The notes: generated by a model not told the origin, from the sequence alone. 64,000 nucleotides of DNA from Brevibacillus humidisoli (GCF_020923435.1 NZ_CP087263.1:3057970-3121969), one strand, 5' to 3'. Counted from the stretch's first letter, positions 26,238 through 35,636 are shown. Numbers and translations are program-made.

Positions 26238-27011
26238 CTATAAGGTAAAAGTGGAACGATCATCTTCACGATGGGCATACAAACGGGACTCCATCACCTC
26301 TGGAAGCTGCTTGACCAAGACAAGCAAGTTTTCCAGATAGAGATAATGACCTTCCAAGAGTTCAATGTCTTTCCGCTCAAACTGCTCTGCGTGCAAGTAG
26401 TGCTGCATCTCCAGGATGAAGCGCTCCATCTTGGGGTGAAAGCCGTTGACCCGCAGCATCTGGTCCACTTCCGGATACGAAGATCTTAATCGTGTCAGTT
26501 CATCGTGTACGCGCGTTGCTTCCAGGATCAGCTGGTACGCGATTCGTTCTCGGGAAGCAGCTGTTGCCCGCTCGTCTTCCCGACGAGCTTCGCGCAAAGC
26601 GGCCAAATACGTGATAAAATGAAAGATGGTCAGGAAAAATGGACCAAGAAACAAAATGATGCCTGCCTTGTAGATGTGCTGATTGGAAATACTGGTGATC
26701 AGCAGAAACAGATGATAGAGAATCGCTCCCAGCCAAGCGTAGATGATCACATGATGGTTTACTTTACCCGCTTCTTGCTGTCGGGAAAAGACAAACGTCA
26801 GGCCCAGCAGGTAAAACGCCAGAAAGGTAAAGCTGGCGCTAAACAGGCTCATCTCCATCTCCTGCAGCCAATCGGCTTGCTCTGGTATCTCAACAAAGAA
26901 CTCAACGCCGAGGATCAGCAGCGAGAACAACAACCCGAGGACCCAAAAGCGGCTAACATCACTGTCTATCTTTCGCTGTGTGCGATGTTTTTCCAGGCGT
27001 GATACGTTCAA
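26238..27011 (-). CDS. Unknown membrane protein with four helices and a cytoplasmic helical tail
   Basis: 257 residues from the TTG at 27011 (GGAGAGG upstream; an ATG at 27038 would add nine). A basic N-terminus precedes four hydrophobic segments: [53 protein letters not shown] and [18 protein letters not shown]. About 120 charged, helix-forming cytoplasmic residues follow ([20 protein letters not shown] onward). I recognise no family. First gene of the trio with two chemoreceptors, which suggests a sensing or tethering partner. Confidence 0.8.
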   Translation of the reverse strand: MNVSRLEKHRTQRKIDSDVSRFWVLGLLFSLLILGVEFFVEIPEQADWLQEMEMSLFSASFTFLAFYLLGLTFVFSRQQEAGKVNHHVIIYAWLGAILYHLFLLITSISNQHIYKAGIILFLGPFFLTIFHFITYLAALREARREDERATAASRERIAYQLILEATRVHDELTRLRSSYPEVDQMLRVNGFHPKMERFILEMQHYLHAEQFERKDIELLEGHYLYLENLLVLVKQLPEVMESRLYAHREDDRSTFTL

Positions 27012-27114
27012 GGTAAATCTCACCTCTCCTTGGAACATACCATTCGCCACTATTCGTCTTTATCCTCTGTGTCTCGGCACAGGCCTTCGATATTTTTCTC
27101 GCAGGAGGTTTTTC

Positions 27115-28542
27115 ATGCGCATACCACTACCAGAACTTTTTTGTACACGGATGGAACAGATGCTGCAACAGGAATACGAATCGTTTTTACAAGGATACGA
27201 GCAGGCAGCTTGGCACGGCTTGCGGGTCAACCCGTTAAAAGTAGATCCAGCGCGATTTGTGGCGATCAGCCCGTTTGAGCTGCACCCTGTTCCGTGGTGC
27301 AACCTAGGCTTCTACTATTCTGGAGTGGGTCGTCCCGGCAAACATCCCTATCACGCCGCCGGTCTCTACTATCTGCAAGAACCAAGCGCGATGGCAGTAG
27401 CAGAGGCACTCGATGTGCAACCAGGTGATGTCGTGCTCGATCTGTGCGCCGCTCCTGGCGGCAAGTCAACACAGATTGCAGCTGCCCTGCAAGGGCAAGG
27501 ACTGCTTGTCGCAAACGAAATCCACCCGACCCGCGCCAAAGCCCTCTCCGAAAACATCGAACGACTTGGGGTAACCAACGCGATCGTAACCAACGAAACA
27601 CCGGAACGACTCGCAGCTCGTTTTCACCATGCCTTTGACCGGATTCTGGTAGATGCACCCTGTTCCGGTGAAGGGATGTTTCGGAAGCTGCCAGAAGCGT
27701 GTGACGATTGGTCATTGGCCAAAGTAGCACAATGTCATGCGATGCAGTGCGAGATCCTGCAAGCGGCCGCCCAGATGCTGAAGCCGGGAGGTACGCTGGT
27801 CTACTCCACCTGTACGTTTGCTCCGGAGGAAAACGAGCAGACCGTTGAGGTTTTTCTCGCAGATCATCCAGGGTTTACGCTTGTGCCCACCCCGCATCGT
27901 GAGCAGTTCCGACCAGGTCAAGCAGATTGGGCAAAAAGACCTGACAACCGGCTTTCGCTGTCCGCTCGTCTCTGGCCTCACCATCTCCGAGGCGAAGGAC
28001 ACTTTATTGCGAAAATGGTGAAGCAGCAGGCGGATCCATCGGACGAACCAACGTTCACTGACAACAGCAGGCGCAGCCCAAGAAAAAAAGGTGCCGCCAA
28101 GCCCGCCATAAGCCGTGAGGAGAGCATCGCCGCATGGCGGTTATTTGCTGAGAACACCGTTATAGGCGCGTGGGAAAAAACCAACGATTCAGACGCCTTT
28201 ACGCTGTTTGGTGAGCAGCTGTACTACCTGCCCCCCGCCGCGCCAAACCTTGATGGATTAAAGGTACTGCGCCCAGGCTGGCACCTAGGTACGATGAAGA
28301 AAAACCGTTTTGAACCCTCACATGCACTGGCACTGGCACTATCCGCTGATCAATGTATGTATACAGCCGATTTCCACGCTGACGATCCGCTGCTGCTGCG
28401 CTATCTCAGAGGAGAGAGTTTACCCCATGAAGCGAAAAACGGCTGGACACTGATCCGTGTAGACACGTTCTCACTTGGATGGGCCAAGCAATCGGACCGT
28501 CAATTGAAAAACCATTATCCCAAAGGACTTCGCTGGCTGTGA
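27115..28542 (+). CDS. rsmF: RsmF-type 16S rRNA (cytosine-C5) methyltransferase
   Basis: 475-residue NOL1/NOP2/Sun-family enzyme. SAM-binding DLCAAPGGKSTQIAAALQG, then VDAPCSGEGMFRKLPEA (the PC motif) and YSTCTFAPEENEQTV (the catalytic TC motif). A C-terminal PUA-like extension (from about residue 300) is what distinguishes RsmF/YebU from RsmB. The ATG at 27115 follows GGAGG; the open frame upstream overlaps the divergent membrane-protein gene. The exact cytosine is not deducible. Confidence 0.92.
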   Translation: MRIPLPELFCTRMEQMLQQEYESFLQGYEQAAWHGLRVNPLKVDPARFVAISPFELHPVPWCNLGFYYSGVGRPGKHPYHAAGLYYLQEPSAMAVAEALDVQPGDVVLDLCAAPGGKSTQIAAALQGQGLLVANEIHPTRAKALSENIERLGVTNAIVTNETPERLAARFHHAFDRILVDAPCSGEGMFRKLPEACDDWSLAKVAQCHAMQCEILQAAAQMLKPGGTLVYSTCTFAPEENEQTVEVFLADHPGFTLVPTPHREQFRPGQADWAKRPDNRLSLSARLWPHHLRGEGHFIAKMVKQQADPSDEPTFTDNSRRSPRKKGAAKPAISREESIAAWRLFAENTVIGAWEKTNDSDAFTLFGEQLYYLPPAAPNLDGLKVLRPGWHLGTMKKNRFEPSHALALALSADQCMYTADFHADDPLLLRYLRGESLPHEAKNGWTLIRVDTFSLGWAKQSDRQLKNHYPKGLRWL

Positions 28543-28565
28543 GAGTCGGTTAACATATCGACTCT

Positions 28566-28787
28566 CTAGCTGCGATCCGTCATCAGCGCCCCATCCCGAA
28601 TATACCTCATGATCTTGGATACCGAGACACCCGTGGCATTGGCGATCTGCATCGCGTTAGAATTCGGGTGGGTACGCAAATATGCTTTAACCGCCCTATA
28701 ATCTCTCGTCTCGCCATCCCAACAGGATGAGCAGAACTCCTGATTGGCACGCTTGAGGCGACCGCAGCTAGGGCACACTTCACTCAT
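28566..28787 (-). CDS. YvyF-like small zinc-ribbon protein
   Basis: 73 residues: CPSCGRLKRANQEFCSSC gives a four-Cys zinc site. A helix-turn-helix-like tail follows (AMQIANATGVSVSKIMRYIR). This layout matches the YvyF/flagellar-operon protein family of Bacillota, but no flagellar genes are nearby. It ends convergent with rsmF, and an 8-bp stem (28541-28548 with 28559-28566) covers both stop codons. Confidence 0.65.
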   Translation of the reverse strand: MSEVCPSCGRLKRANQEFCSSCWDGETRDYRAVKAYLRTHPNSNAMQIANATGVSVSKIMRYIRDGALMTDRS

Positions 28788-29034
28788 CTCGCGTATCTCC
28801 TCCCCTGTACAGAAACATAGATGTAATGGAAGACTACTAATATGGGTACTACCCTATTTCTCTCCCAGTTAAACGTATACCTGGATCTTACAGCCTACAA
28901 ATACAGGAACTAAGACCTATTCCTATCCTTTATGATTGATTATAACAATTATTCAGAAGAAAAAAACGGGACTATGCGAATTCTTTCTTACAAAACGGAT
29001 AGGTCTGTAGAAAGGGAGATGCAGGCGGGGACGG

Positions 29035-29367
29035 TTAGGGGAAATCTCGCTCATAAGCGTCAAGTAGACCACGAAGACGTTGAAGGAGGGACACCACCTG
29101 CGAATCGATTCCATCGCTTCGATTCTGCTCTGCATACTGGTCGAGCTCCGCATACAAATCGTAGACGGCTCTTCCTGGATCATCTGGGGTGACCATCTGT
29201 TCAGCGGCTGGCCGGGTGACGACACCATCGGATGCTGACTCGAACTGTTCATCGGAATACGACGCCAAGATCGAGTGAAGCCGCAGGATTTTGGTCTGGA
29301 CTTCCTCCGGCAGTCCATGAAGCTCTCGCAAATCAGAGATGATCGCCTGGACGATTTGCTTGTTCAT
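29035..29367 (-). CDS. Conserved-looking hypothetical protein
   Basis: 110 residues, acidic and helical, with a good AGGAGGG site before the ATG at 29367. No membrane segment, signal or motif recognised. The middle (PAAEQMVTPDDPGRAVYDLY) is likely a loop between two helical halves. Monocistronic between the YvyF-like gene and the MFS terminator. The 250 bases downstream (28788-29034) show nothing I can name. Confidence 0.65.
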   Translation of the reverse strand: MNKQIVQAIISDLRELHGLPEEVQTKILRLHSILASYSDEQFESASDGVVTRPAAEQMVTPDDPGRAVYDLYAELDQYAEQNRSDGIDSQVVSLLQRLRGLLDAYERDFP

Positions 29368-29450
29368 CGTACCGTCCCTCCTTGGACATGATCTTGATCC
29401 TTTCTGTAGGCTAACCCATTGGGAAACGGACTATTCTATTGTTCAGTGCA

Positions 29451-29478
29451 CAAACAAACGCTGCCATTTAGGCAGCGT
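29451..29478 (-). terminator. Terminator of the MarR-MFS operon
   Basis: Minus strand ACGCTGCC, loop TAAAT, GGCAGCGT, then TTGTTTG. Eight perfect pairs, 28 bases after the MFS stop. Confidence 0.75.
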
Positions 29479-29505
29479 CCCAAGTAGTCTATGCCGTAGG
29501 TCAGG

Positions 29506-30774
29506 TTATGCAGAGTGAGGTTCTGCTGAATGATCAGCGGTCGACTTCCGTTTGTTTGTTTCGGGCAGCAGCCAATTGAGCAGGGATGCCCCGATCAACA
29601 AGAGAATCGATGCGTAAAAGGACAGGTTGTAGCTGTTGGTGTAGTTGTACAACACCCCCGGAATGTAAGCTCCCAGCGCCGAGCCCAACTGATGGCTGAG
29701 AAACAGCCATCCCATCATCATTCCGATCGAATAACGTTGAAAATATGTCGTTGCCAGCATTTGCGTAGGAGCGACCGTCGCAAAGTCAACCAAACCGAAC
29801 AGGATGGCAAATCCGAGCAGCCACATGGGGTCGTGGCTATACAGCAGGATCACGATGGAGAGGGCGCGAACGGCATACAGAAAACAAAGAATCTTCCTGC
29901 AGCTCCACCGATCGGCAAGCACTCCTGAGAGCAGAATGCCGACGATATTGAACGCTGCCAGCGTACTGACCGCCGCTCCCGTCACCTCGGTGGAAAATCC
30001 GTGATCATGCGAATAAGGAATGAGATGCGTATCCATTAACCCGGTCGTGGTGACGCCGCATATAAAAAAAGGAAGCAGCAGAAACCAGAAGTTCCTGTTC
30101 CACAGCAGCGCACCGACCGGTAGAGAGTGCTGCTGGTCTTTGCTGTCGTTGTTATCCGTTTCTTCGCTGCTGTACCCGCCTAATGGCTGAAGTCCTTTCT
30201 CCTCTGGATGATTGCGCAGCAGCAGGAGGATTGGCAAGACCAGCACCACTAACATCAGCCCCAACACGATAACTGTGTACTTCCATCCAAACCAGGCGAT
30301 CAGAAACAGGGAAGCAGGGACCAGGATCATCTGTCCGCCACCTACACCTGCTTCCATGATCCCGAATGCGAGACCTCTTTTCGCATGAAACCAGTTGGTA
30401 ACGGCAACTGTAGCTGCTACGTTGGACGCTCCGCCAACGCCGATGGAAGCGAGCACTCCATAGAGGATCAGCAGCTGCCAAGGGGAAGTGACCAAATACG
30501 TAGCCAAGATACTAACTCCGATCAACAGTGTACTGGCTGACAGGATCAAGCGTACTCCAAACCGATCGATCAGTTTTCCCATAATAGGCTGGGAGATGCC
30601 ATAAACGATAAAGCTAACCATGGAAATGAGCGAAATCATTCCTCTGTCTACAGAAAACTCTTCTTCCCACGGCTGAATAAATGCTCCAAACGAGAGGCGA
30701 ACTCCCTGAACAGCCAGCAGAGTCAAACATGTGATCGCCAAGATTACCCAAGCATAGTGCAGTTTCTCTCTCAC
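29506..30774 (-). CDS. MFS transporter (monocarboxylate/oxalate-formate-type)
   Basis: 422 residues, twelve predicted helices, with the loop 2-3 MFS motif [10 protein letters not shown] and [20 protein letters not shown] in helix 5. The overall pattern is that of MCT/OFA-type carriers of small carboxylates. It follows the MarR gene by 35 bases and is presumably under its control, so export of a toxic acid or drug is as plausible as uptake. Confidence 0.88.
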   Translation of the reverse strand: MREKLHYAWVILAITCLTLLAVQGVRLSFGAFIQPWEEEFSVDRGMISLISMVSFIVYGISQPIMGKLIDRFGVRLILSASTLLIGVSILATYLVTSPWQLLILYGVLASIGVGGASNVAATVAVTNWFHAKRGLAFGIMEAGVGGGQMILVPASLFLIAWFGWKYTVIVLGLMLVVLVLPILLLLRNHPEEKGLQPLGGYSSEETDNNDSKDQQHSLPVGALLWNRNFWFLLLPFFICGVTTTGLMDTHLIPYSHDHGFSTEVTGAAVSTLAAFNIVGILLSGVLADRWSCRKILCFLYAVRALSIVILLYSHDPMWLLGFAILFGLVDFATVAPTQMLATTYFQRYSIGMMMGWLFLSHQLGSALGAYIPGVLYNYTNSYNLSFYASILLLIGASLLNWLLPETNKRKSTADHSAEPHSA

Positions 30775-30809
30775 CTTATCTCTCTCCTTGCAGGGCAGGA
30801 ATCGATTAC

Positions 30810-31229
30810 TTACCTGCCCAATCCCAACTGAACAAGCATTTTCTTCAAAAACGCCACTTCTTCTTCTGGAAAGTCGCTTAGCAGTTCCGCCTGAAGCTGA
30901 TCAAGGAGATCATTCAACGGTTTCTCCAACTCTTTCCCTTTCGGCGTCAGGTAAATCAGGTTGATCCTGCGATCCTTTGGATCACTGCGCCGCTCAACCA
31001 GTCCGCTTTGCTCCAGGCGGTCCAACATTCCTGTGATGGTCGCACCGTCCAGTCGCAGGCGCTCTCCCAACTCAGACCCTTTTCGCCCATCTTTTTCCCA
31101 CAACAGGTGAAGCAGCCCAAACTGTACCGGAGTAACTCCGTACGGACGCAGTCTTTCTTTTTCGATTTGGGAGAACCTCTGGTACGCCTTCCCTAGCAAA
31201 AAGGTAAAGCAATCCTCAATCCGGTCCAT
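30810..31229 (-). CDS. MarR-family transcriptional regulator
   Basis: 139 residues. Winged helix with [20 protein letters not shown], then [20 protein letters not shown], the MarR recognition helix and wing. The ATG at 31229 follows GAGGAGG; the long open frame upstream passes through the palindromic element and is spurious. A Cys near the N-terminus ([10 protein letters not shown], Cys7) lies where OhrR-type sensors place their reactive Cys (Cys15 in B. subtilis), but the alignment is not certain. Confidence 0.92.
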   Translation of the reverse strand: MDRIEDCFTFLLGKAYQRFSQIEKERLRPYGVTPVQFGLLHLLWEKDGRKGSELGERLRLDGATITGMLDRLEQSGLVERRSDPKDRRINLIYLTPKGKELEKPLNDLLDQLQAELLSDFPEEEVAFLKKMLVQLGLGR

Positions 31230-31281
31230 CTCTACCCTCCTCTCAACCATCCGCAAAACGTTATGATAAGAATACCACATG

Positions 31282-31311
31282 CACAAATAGTTTGTATACA
31301 AATCATTTGTG
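31282..31311. promoter_or_regulatory. 30-bp OhrR/MarR-type operator
   Basis: A 12-bp perfect palindrome TTTGTATACAAA (31291-31302) is flanked symmetrically by CACAAATAG and TCATTTGTG, giving 26 of 30 symmetric positions. The TTGTATACAA core and outer repeat copy the architecture of the B. subtilis OhrR operator. It lies 53 bases before the MarR start codon. Confidence 0.7.
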
Positions 31312-31352
31312 TGTATGGTATTCTCTCGCCAAAGTAGGGTAGGAACAGAAAA

Positions 31353-31656
31353 AGGCTGTCTACTTAGACAGCCATTGCGTGTAGACAAAACCTCGGTACA
31401 GGCGGAGAGTAGCTCTTTTCCGGAAGGAGCGACTCTTGCCAACCAGCTCAGCGGAGCCAGTCCGAAGCGGGGGCTTTCGGGCGCAACCCTGAGGTACATC
31501 GTAGCGATGTCCACTTTTTGCGACCGCCCGCTTCGGATTGGCGCAGCGGACAGTCCCACTTCCTCGCTGGTTGGCAACGGAGCGACTGGAGGAAAAGAGC
31601 TACTCTCCCCCGCCCCGCCCCTTTGTCTACAGGCTGAGGCTGTCTATTTAAACAGC
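31353..31656. repeat. Long imperfect palindromic element
   Basis: GTAGACAAA (31381) pairs with TTTGTCTAC (31622-31630), GGAGAGTAGCTCTTTTCC (31404-31421) with its complement around 31590-31608, GCCAACCAGC (31438-31447) with GCTGGTTGGC (31565-31574), and GCCAGTCCGAAGCGGG (31456-31471) with CCCGCTTCGGATTGGC (31527-31542, one G-U/A-C position). The tip is ACATCG-tag-CGATGT. Each side is bordered by a GGCTGTCTA hairpin (31354 and 31638). No protein is convincing in it. One arm recurs at 6053-6089. Confidence 0.75.
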
Positions 31657-31676
31657 CACCTTTGCCAACAAACATA

Positions 31677-33083
31677 TTATCGCTTTTTTTGCCCGCTTCC
31701 TTTTTTCCTTGCCGCCTTGCGCTCCGCTTTGGCTTGCTCCCACTTTTTCTTCTTCTCGTACTGTTTCTTCCACTGTTCCACTTCTTTGGAAAGTTTCTTT
31801 TTATAACCCGGTTTTACCTTTTGGTTTTTCTTCAATGCGTCCACCAGCGGTTCTACCTGCTTCTTCTCTTTCTCCGCCTGCTGGCGCTGCTGTTCTGCCC
31901 TTTGCTGGGCAAAAAACGCCTCCCGTTCTTCCGCCCGCTGCCGCCGTCCCTCTGTAAGGTGGTGGCCGGGGGTTAGCACCTTTTCCTCGATCTCAGCCCG
32001 AGTCGCTTTCTCAAACCGCTGAATCAAGCTTTTTTGGCGCGGCGAGACAAACGAGATAGCTGTCCCTTCTTGTCCGGCCCGACCTGTGCGTCCCACTCGG
32101 TGTATATAGCTTTCTACGTCGGACGGAATGTCGTAATTAAATACGTGCGTCACGCCTTCTACGTCCAATCCACGGGCCGCAATATCCGTTGCGACGAGAA
32201 ACTGAAACTTCACGTTGCGGAAGTCCCGCATCAGTGTCTCCCTTTTCTTCTGGCTGAGATCGCCGTATAATGCTTGAGCATCGTACCCTTGCTGTTGGAG
32301 ATGGGCGGTCAGGACCTGGACGCGCTGCTGTGTGTTGGCGAAAATGATCGCCAGATACGGCTTTGTACTCTCGATCAAATCAAGTAGAGCGTCCATTTTA
32401 TCGGTCTGATTGATCACGTAGCAGACCTGCCGAATGCTTTCTACCGTCCTCTGCCTATTGTCGATCTTGAGATGGGGCGGCTGTTTCATGAAACGATGCG
32501 CAAGCTGCTTGACCTGATCAGGCATAGTCGCAGAGAACAGCAGCACTTGTCGATCCTGCGGCGTCGAGACGATGATTTGCTCTACGTCTTCGAGGAACCC
32601 CATCTCCAACATTTTGTCCGCCTCATCCAGCACCAACCAGGAAATCCGCCCGAAATGAAGTGTGCCGCGCTTCAAGTGGTCCAGCACCCGTCCTGGCGTT
32701 CCGACCACGATATGCACGGTCCGGCTCAACTTGCTGATCTGCCGTTCGATGTCGGTTCCGCCGTGCAGGGAGAGGGTTTGGACACCGAGATGCTTGCCCA
32801 GTTTTTCAATCTCGGCTGCGATCTGGATTGACAGCTCCCGTGTGGGTGTCAGGATGAGCGCCTGGATGTCCCGCTTTTCCAACTGCAACTGATCCAGAAT
32901 CGGCAACACAAAAGCAGCCGTCTTTCCGGTGCCCGTCTGTGCCTGACCGATGACGTCCTTTCCTTCGAGGATGAGCGGGATTGCCTCTGCTTGAATTGGC
33001 GTTGGCTGCTTATAGTAAAGGTCTTGAATCCCCTGCATCAGTTCGGGACGCAGACCGAACGATTCGAATGTAACGCGTGTCAT
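31677..33083 (-). CDS. DEAD-box RNA helicase
   Basis: 468 residues with the Q motif (FESFGLRPELMQGIQ...QPTPIQAEAIP), AQTGTGKT, PTRELSIQIA, GTPGRVLDHL, VLDEADKML, SAT, and in the second domain ARGLDVEGVTHVFNYDIPSD and HRVGRTGRAGQEG. A Lys/Gln/Glu-rich basic tail of about 90 residues replaces any RNA-recognition domain. Likely role in ribosome assembly or cold adaptation. Single gene behind the palindromic element's far side; GGAAGG precedes the ATG. Confidence 0.95.
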   Translation of the reverse strand: MTRVTFESFGLRPELMQGIQDLYYKQPTPIQAEAIPLILEGKDVIGQAQTGTGKTAAFVLPILDQLQLEKRDIQALILTPTRELSIQIAAEIEKLGKHLGVQTLSLHGGTDIERQISKLSRTVHIVVGTPGRVLDHLKRGTLHFGRISWLVLDEADKMLEMGFLEDVEQIIVSTPQDRQVLLFSATMPDQVKQLAHRFMKQPPHLKIDNRQRTVESIRQVCYVINQTDKMDALLDLIESTKPYLAIIFANTQQRVQVLTAHLQQQGYDAQALYGDLSQKKRETLMRDFRNVKFQFLVATDIAARGLDVEGVTHVFNYDIPSDVESYIHRVGRTGRAGQEGTAISFVSPRQKSLIQRFEKATRAEIEEKVLTPGHHLTEGRRQRAEEREAFFAQQRAEQQRQQAEKEKKQVEPLVDALKKNQKVKPGYKKKLSKEVEQWKKQYEKKKKWEQAKAERKAARKKGSGQKKR

Positions 33084-33146
33084 TGCATACCACTTCCTTC
33101 CTGCGACAGTGCACCCATCTATGGTAAGCTAGTATGCCCAAAATGG

Positions 33147-33194
33147 CAAGAAAAGGCCACGCAGCAGCCAACCAAGCGGCTGTCTCGTGGCCTT
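33147..33194 (-). terminator. Terminator of the alarmone synthetase-pepV operon
   Basis: Minus strand AAGGCCACG (33194-33186) and CGTGGCCTT (33161-33153) with additional inner pairing AGACAGCCGC/GGCTGCTG, followed by TTCTTG. It begins just past the pepV stop. Confidence 0.75.
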
Positions 33195-33198
33195 CAGG

Positions 33199-34665
33199 TC
33201 ATAGATTAGCCAGTTCGTAGATCGCCTGTGCATACAGGGCGGTCGCCTTTAACAGATCGTCGATGTAGAGATGTTCATCCCGCTGATGAGCCGAGTCGGC
33301 ACGACCGGGGAATAACGGTCCAAACGCTACTCCTTGGTCCAGCGAACGGGCATAGGTAGCACCGCCGATCGCGATCAGGTACGCTTCCTCGCCGGTCTGT
33401 TCCGTGTAGATCCGCTGCAGAGTTCCCACCAGCGGCGACGACGGTTCAACCCGATGCGGCAGCATATGATCCTCTACTTCCTGCGTCATCGCTTCCCGCT
33501 CCAGATGCTTCAGCAAGACTGGCTGCCACCGTTCATAGGGATGCGAATGCGGGTAGCGAATATTGATGTGATATTCAATCTCTCCATCCGAGGCATAGCG
33601 GATAATCCCCACATTCATCGTCAGCGGTCCCATTTCCGGATCATCATGGGCAAGTCCCAGTGCCTCTGCACCGTGCTGACGGTACAAGTAGGAGTCGACA
33701 AAACGGGCAAATCTCATCGCCCGCTCGTCCAGATTCAGTCCGGCCAGGAAGTGGATGAGCTCCGTGGCCGCGTTGACGCCTTTGCCCGGATCCATGCCAT
33801 GGACAGATACGCCCTGAAGCGTTAGCGTCAGATGGTCCGCCTCCACCTCGGCGTCTCCGGTTAATCCATGCTGTTGGAGGTATGTACGATACTGCTCAGC
33901 CAAAGCCTCTGCCGACTGCAATCCCGGCTGCAGGACGGCACGGGATCGATCCGGAACCATGTTCATCCTCAGCCCTCCTTCCAAGGAGTGGAGGATGGCG
34001 TCTACCTCGCTGTCTGTCTTTGTTGTCCCTTCCCCGCTGCGGCCGTCCAATCGCTCATACGCTTCCAGCGTCTGCCGCCACACCAGGTGTGTCAATCCCT
34101 TTTCCGCGTAAATCAGCGGAAAATCGGCGTCTGGAGAAAATCCGTACGTCGGCATCTCTTCCGTCTCAAAATAGCGTTTGACGCAACGCCAATTCGTCTC
34201 CTCGTCGGTCCCGAAAATCAAGCGTACCCGCCGCTTCAAAGGGAGCCCCAGTTCCTTAACGATCTTAGCTGCAAAAACCGCAGCCATTGTCGGTCCTTTG
34301 TCGTCAAGGACACCCCGGGCGACGATCTTGCCGTCGACGATCTCTGCGGCATAAGGAGGGGTCGTCCAGCCGTCCCCCTCCGGTACGACGTCGACGTGGC
34401 TGAGGACGCCAACCAGCTCCTCACCTTGTCCAAATTCTGCATGGGCAGCGTACCCTTCCACATTGGCTGTTTTCATCCCGGCTGCTTCACACAGCTGCAG
34501 TACGTAATCGAGCGCCGCTGCTACTCCCTCGCCAAACGGCGCACCTGCTTGCGCCGTTTGCGGGTCCAGTACACTTTTAATCTGCAAAAATGCCTGGGTG
34601 TGCTTCAGCAGTTCCTCTCTTCGCTTCTCCACTTCCCCGCTCCAGGAGATTGTCCGCTGTGTCAT
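33199..34665 (-). CDS. pepV: Xaa-His dipeptidase PepV (M20 family)
   Basis: 488-residue zinc dipeptidase. Metal-site motifs VGVLSHVDVVPEGDGW (His, Asp), GVLDDKGPTMAAVFA (bridging Asp) and FGTDEETNWRCVKRYFE (Glu), then the lid domain and a C-terminal IGGATYARSLDQGVAFGPLF. The ATG overlaps the TGA of the upstream alarmone synthetase gene by four bases, so the two are coupled. Confidence 0.94.
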   Translation of the reverse strand: MTQRTISWSGEVEKRREELLKHTQAFLQIKSVLDPQTAQAGAPFGEGVAAALDYVLQLCEAAGMKTANVEGYAAHAEFGQGEELVGVLSHVDVVPEGDGWTTPPYAAEIVDGKIVARGVLDDKGPTMAAVFAAKIVKELGLPLKRRVRLIFGTDEETNWRCVKRYFETEEMPTYGFSPDADFPLIYAEKGLTHLVWRQTLEAYERLDGRSGEGTTKTDSEVDAILHSLEGGLRMNMVPDRSRAVLQPGLQSAEALAEQYRTYLQQHGLTGDAEVEADHLTLTLQGVSVHGMDPGKGVNAATELIHFLAGLNLDERAMRFARFVDSYLYRQHGAEALGLAHDDPEMGPLTMNVGIIRYASDGEIEYHINIRYPHSHPYERWQPVLLKHLEREAMTQEVEDHMLPHRVEPSSPLVGTLQRIYTEQTGEEAYLIAIGGATYARSLDQGVAFGPLFPGRADSAHQRDEHLYIDDLLKATALYAQAIYELANL

Positions 34666-35405
34666 CTGGTTTTGTCATTCCCTTCTGATTCGTTTTCCCC
34701 AGCTCCCGCAATGTCGTCGGCCTCAGCGTCCAGATCCAGATCCAGCTCCACCAGACCGAGCAGCGATTCCATCGGAACTTCCCGCTTGCGGGTAAAGATG
34801 ATTTGCGCTTCCTTGATCTCCTCCCGGATGTTGTTCATCTCATTGTCCAGGATGTAGGAGGCCTTGGCCGCCTCAATCAACCTGCGCCGGATATCGGAAG
34901 GAATAATCCCTTCGTATTTGTAGTTCAACGAATGTTCAATCGTCGCCCAAAAGTTCATCCCCAATGTCCGGATCTGGATCTCAACCGGTATGGTTACCTG
35001 ACCTGTAGCCGTCATAATCGGGTATTCGACAGCCAAATGATAACCGCGATACCCGCTTTCCTTTGGTGTCGACACGTAATCCTTTTCCAAAAAAATCCGC
35101 ATGTCCTGCCGCTGCCTCAGCATCTCCACGACAATCCAGATATCGTCGATGAACTGACAGATGATGCGAATACCGGCAATATCCTTGATCTCCCAAGCAA
35201 TGTTTTCATCAACCGGGAACTGCAAACGATTCGCCTTGTTGTATATACTGTTCACCGATTTTAACCGGCCGGTAACAAACTCAATCGGTGAGTGGTCTTT
35301 TCGCCGCTTAAACTCATTGCGAAGATTCTTCAGCTTTACCTTTAACTCTTCTACCGCTTGTTCGTACGGAAGCAGGTACATATCCCAGTCGATGTTCGTT
35401 TGCAC
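34662..35405 (-). CDS. Small alarmone synthetase (RelQ/RelP-type GTP pyrophosphokinase)
   Basis: 247 residues, synthetase domain only, without hydrolase or regulatory TGS/ACT domains. Conserved segments are RLKSVNSIYNKANR, IKDIAGIRIICQFIDD, ESGYRGYHLAVEYP and VEIQIRTLGMNFWATIEHSL. Makes (p)ppGpp from GTP/GDP and ATP. The GTG at 35405 has GGAGGG eight bases before it; the upstream ATG at 35432 does not. The C-terminus carries an extra acidic tail (ELDLDLDAEADDIAGAGENE) absent from typical 210-residue members. Confidence 0.93.
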   Translation of the reverse strand: MQTNIDWDMYLLPYEQAVEELKVKLKNLRNEFKRRKDHSPIEFVTGRLKSVNSIYNKANRLQFPVDENIAWEIKDIAGIRIICQFIDDIWIVVEMLRQRQDMRIFLEKDYVSTPKESGYRGYHLAVEYPIMTATGQVTIPVEIQIRTLGMNFWATIEHSLNYKYEGIIPSDIRRRLIEAAKASYILDNEMNNIREEIKEAQIIFTRKREVPMESLLGLVELDLDLDAEADDIAGAGENESEGNDKTR

Positions 35406-35495
35406 GTCTAGTCCCTCCGACACATACTCCACTCTTTTCTATCATTCAACAAACGAGCCGGAATATCCTTTTTCCTGAGGAAGGCAGCCACAAGT

Positions 35496-35636
35496 TTATC
35501 GGCACACCGGGTGAGGGATCTGCTCAATGATCGTGCCGGCTGCTTCGTTGGTCCCTTCCGCCAGATTGCGCACCTCACCAGCCGCTACAGCAAATCCCTT
35601 GCCCTGCTCACCGGCGCGAGCCGCTTCAATAGCGTC
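35496..35636 (-). pseudogene. Chemoreceptor signalling-domain fragment
   Basis: The minus strand reads [20 protein letters not shown] then [18 protein letters not shown] and stops after 47 codons. It is clearly the signalling tip of a methyl-accepting protein, with no start, sensor or HAMP. An orphan remnant left of the mazG terminator. Confidence 0.8.

Noticed and set aside
31309-31806. 165-codon plus-strand frame and 75-codon minus-strand frame near the helicase
   Set aside because: They run through the long palindrome and into the antisense of the helicase tail. There are no ribosome sites and no conserved motifs.
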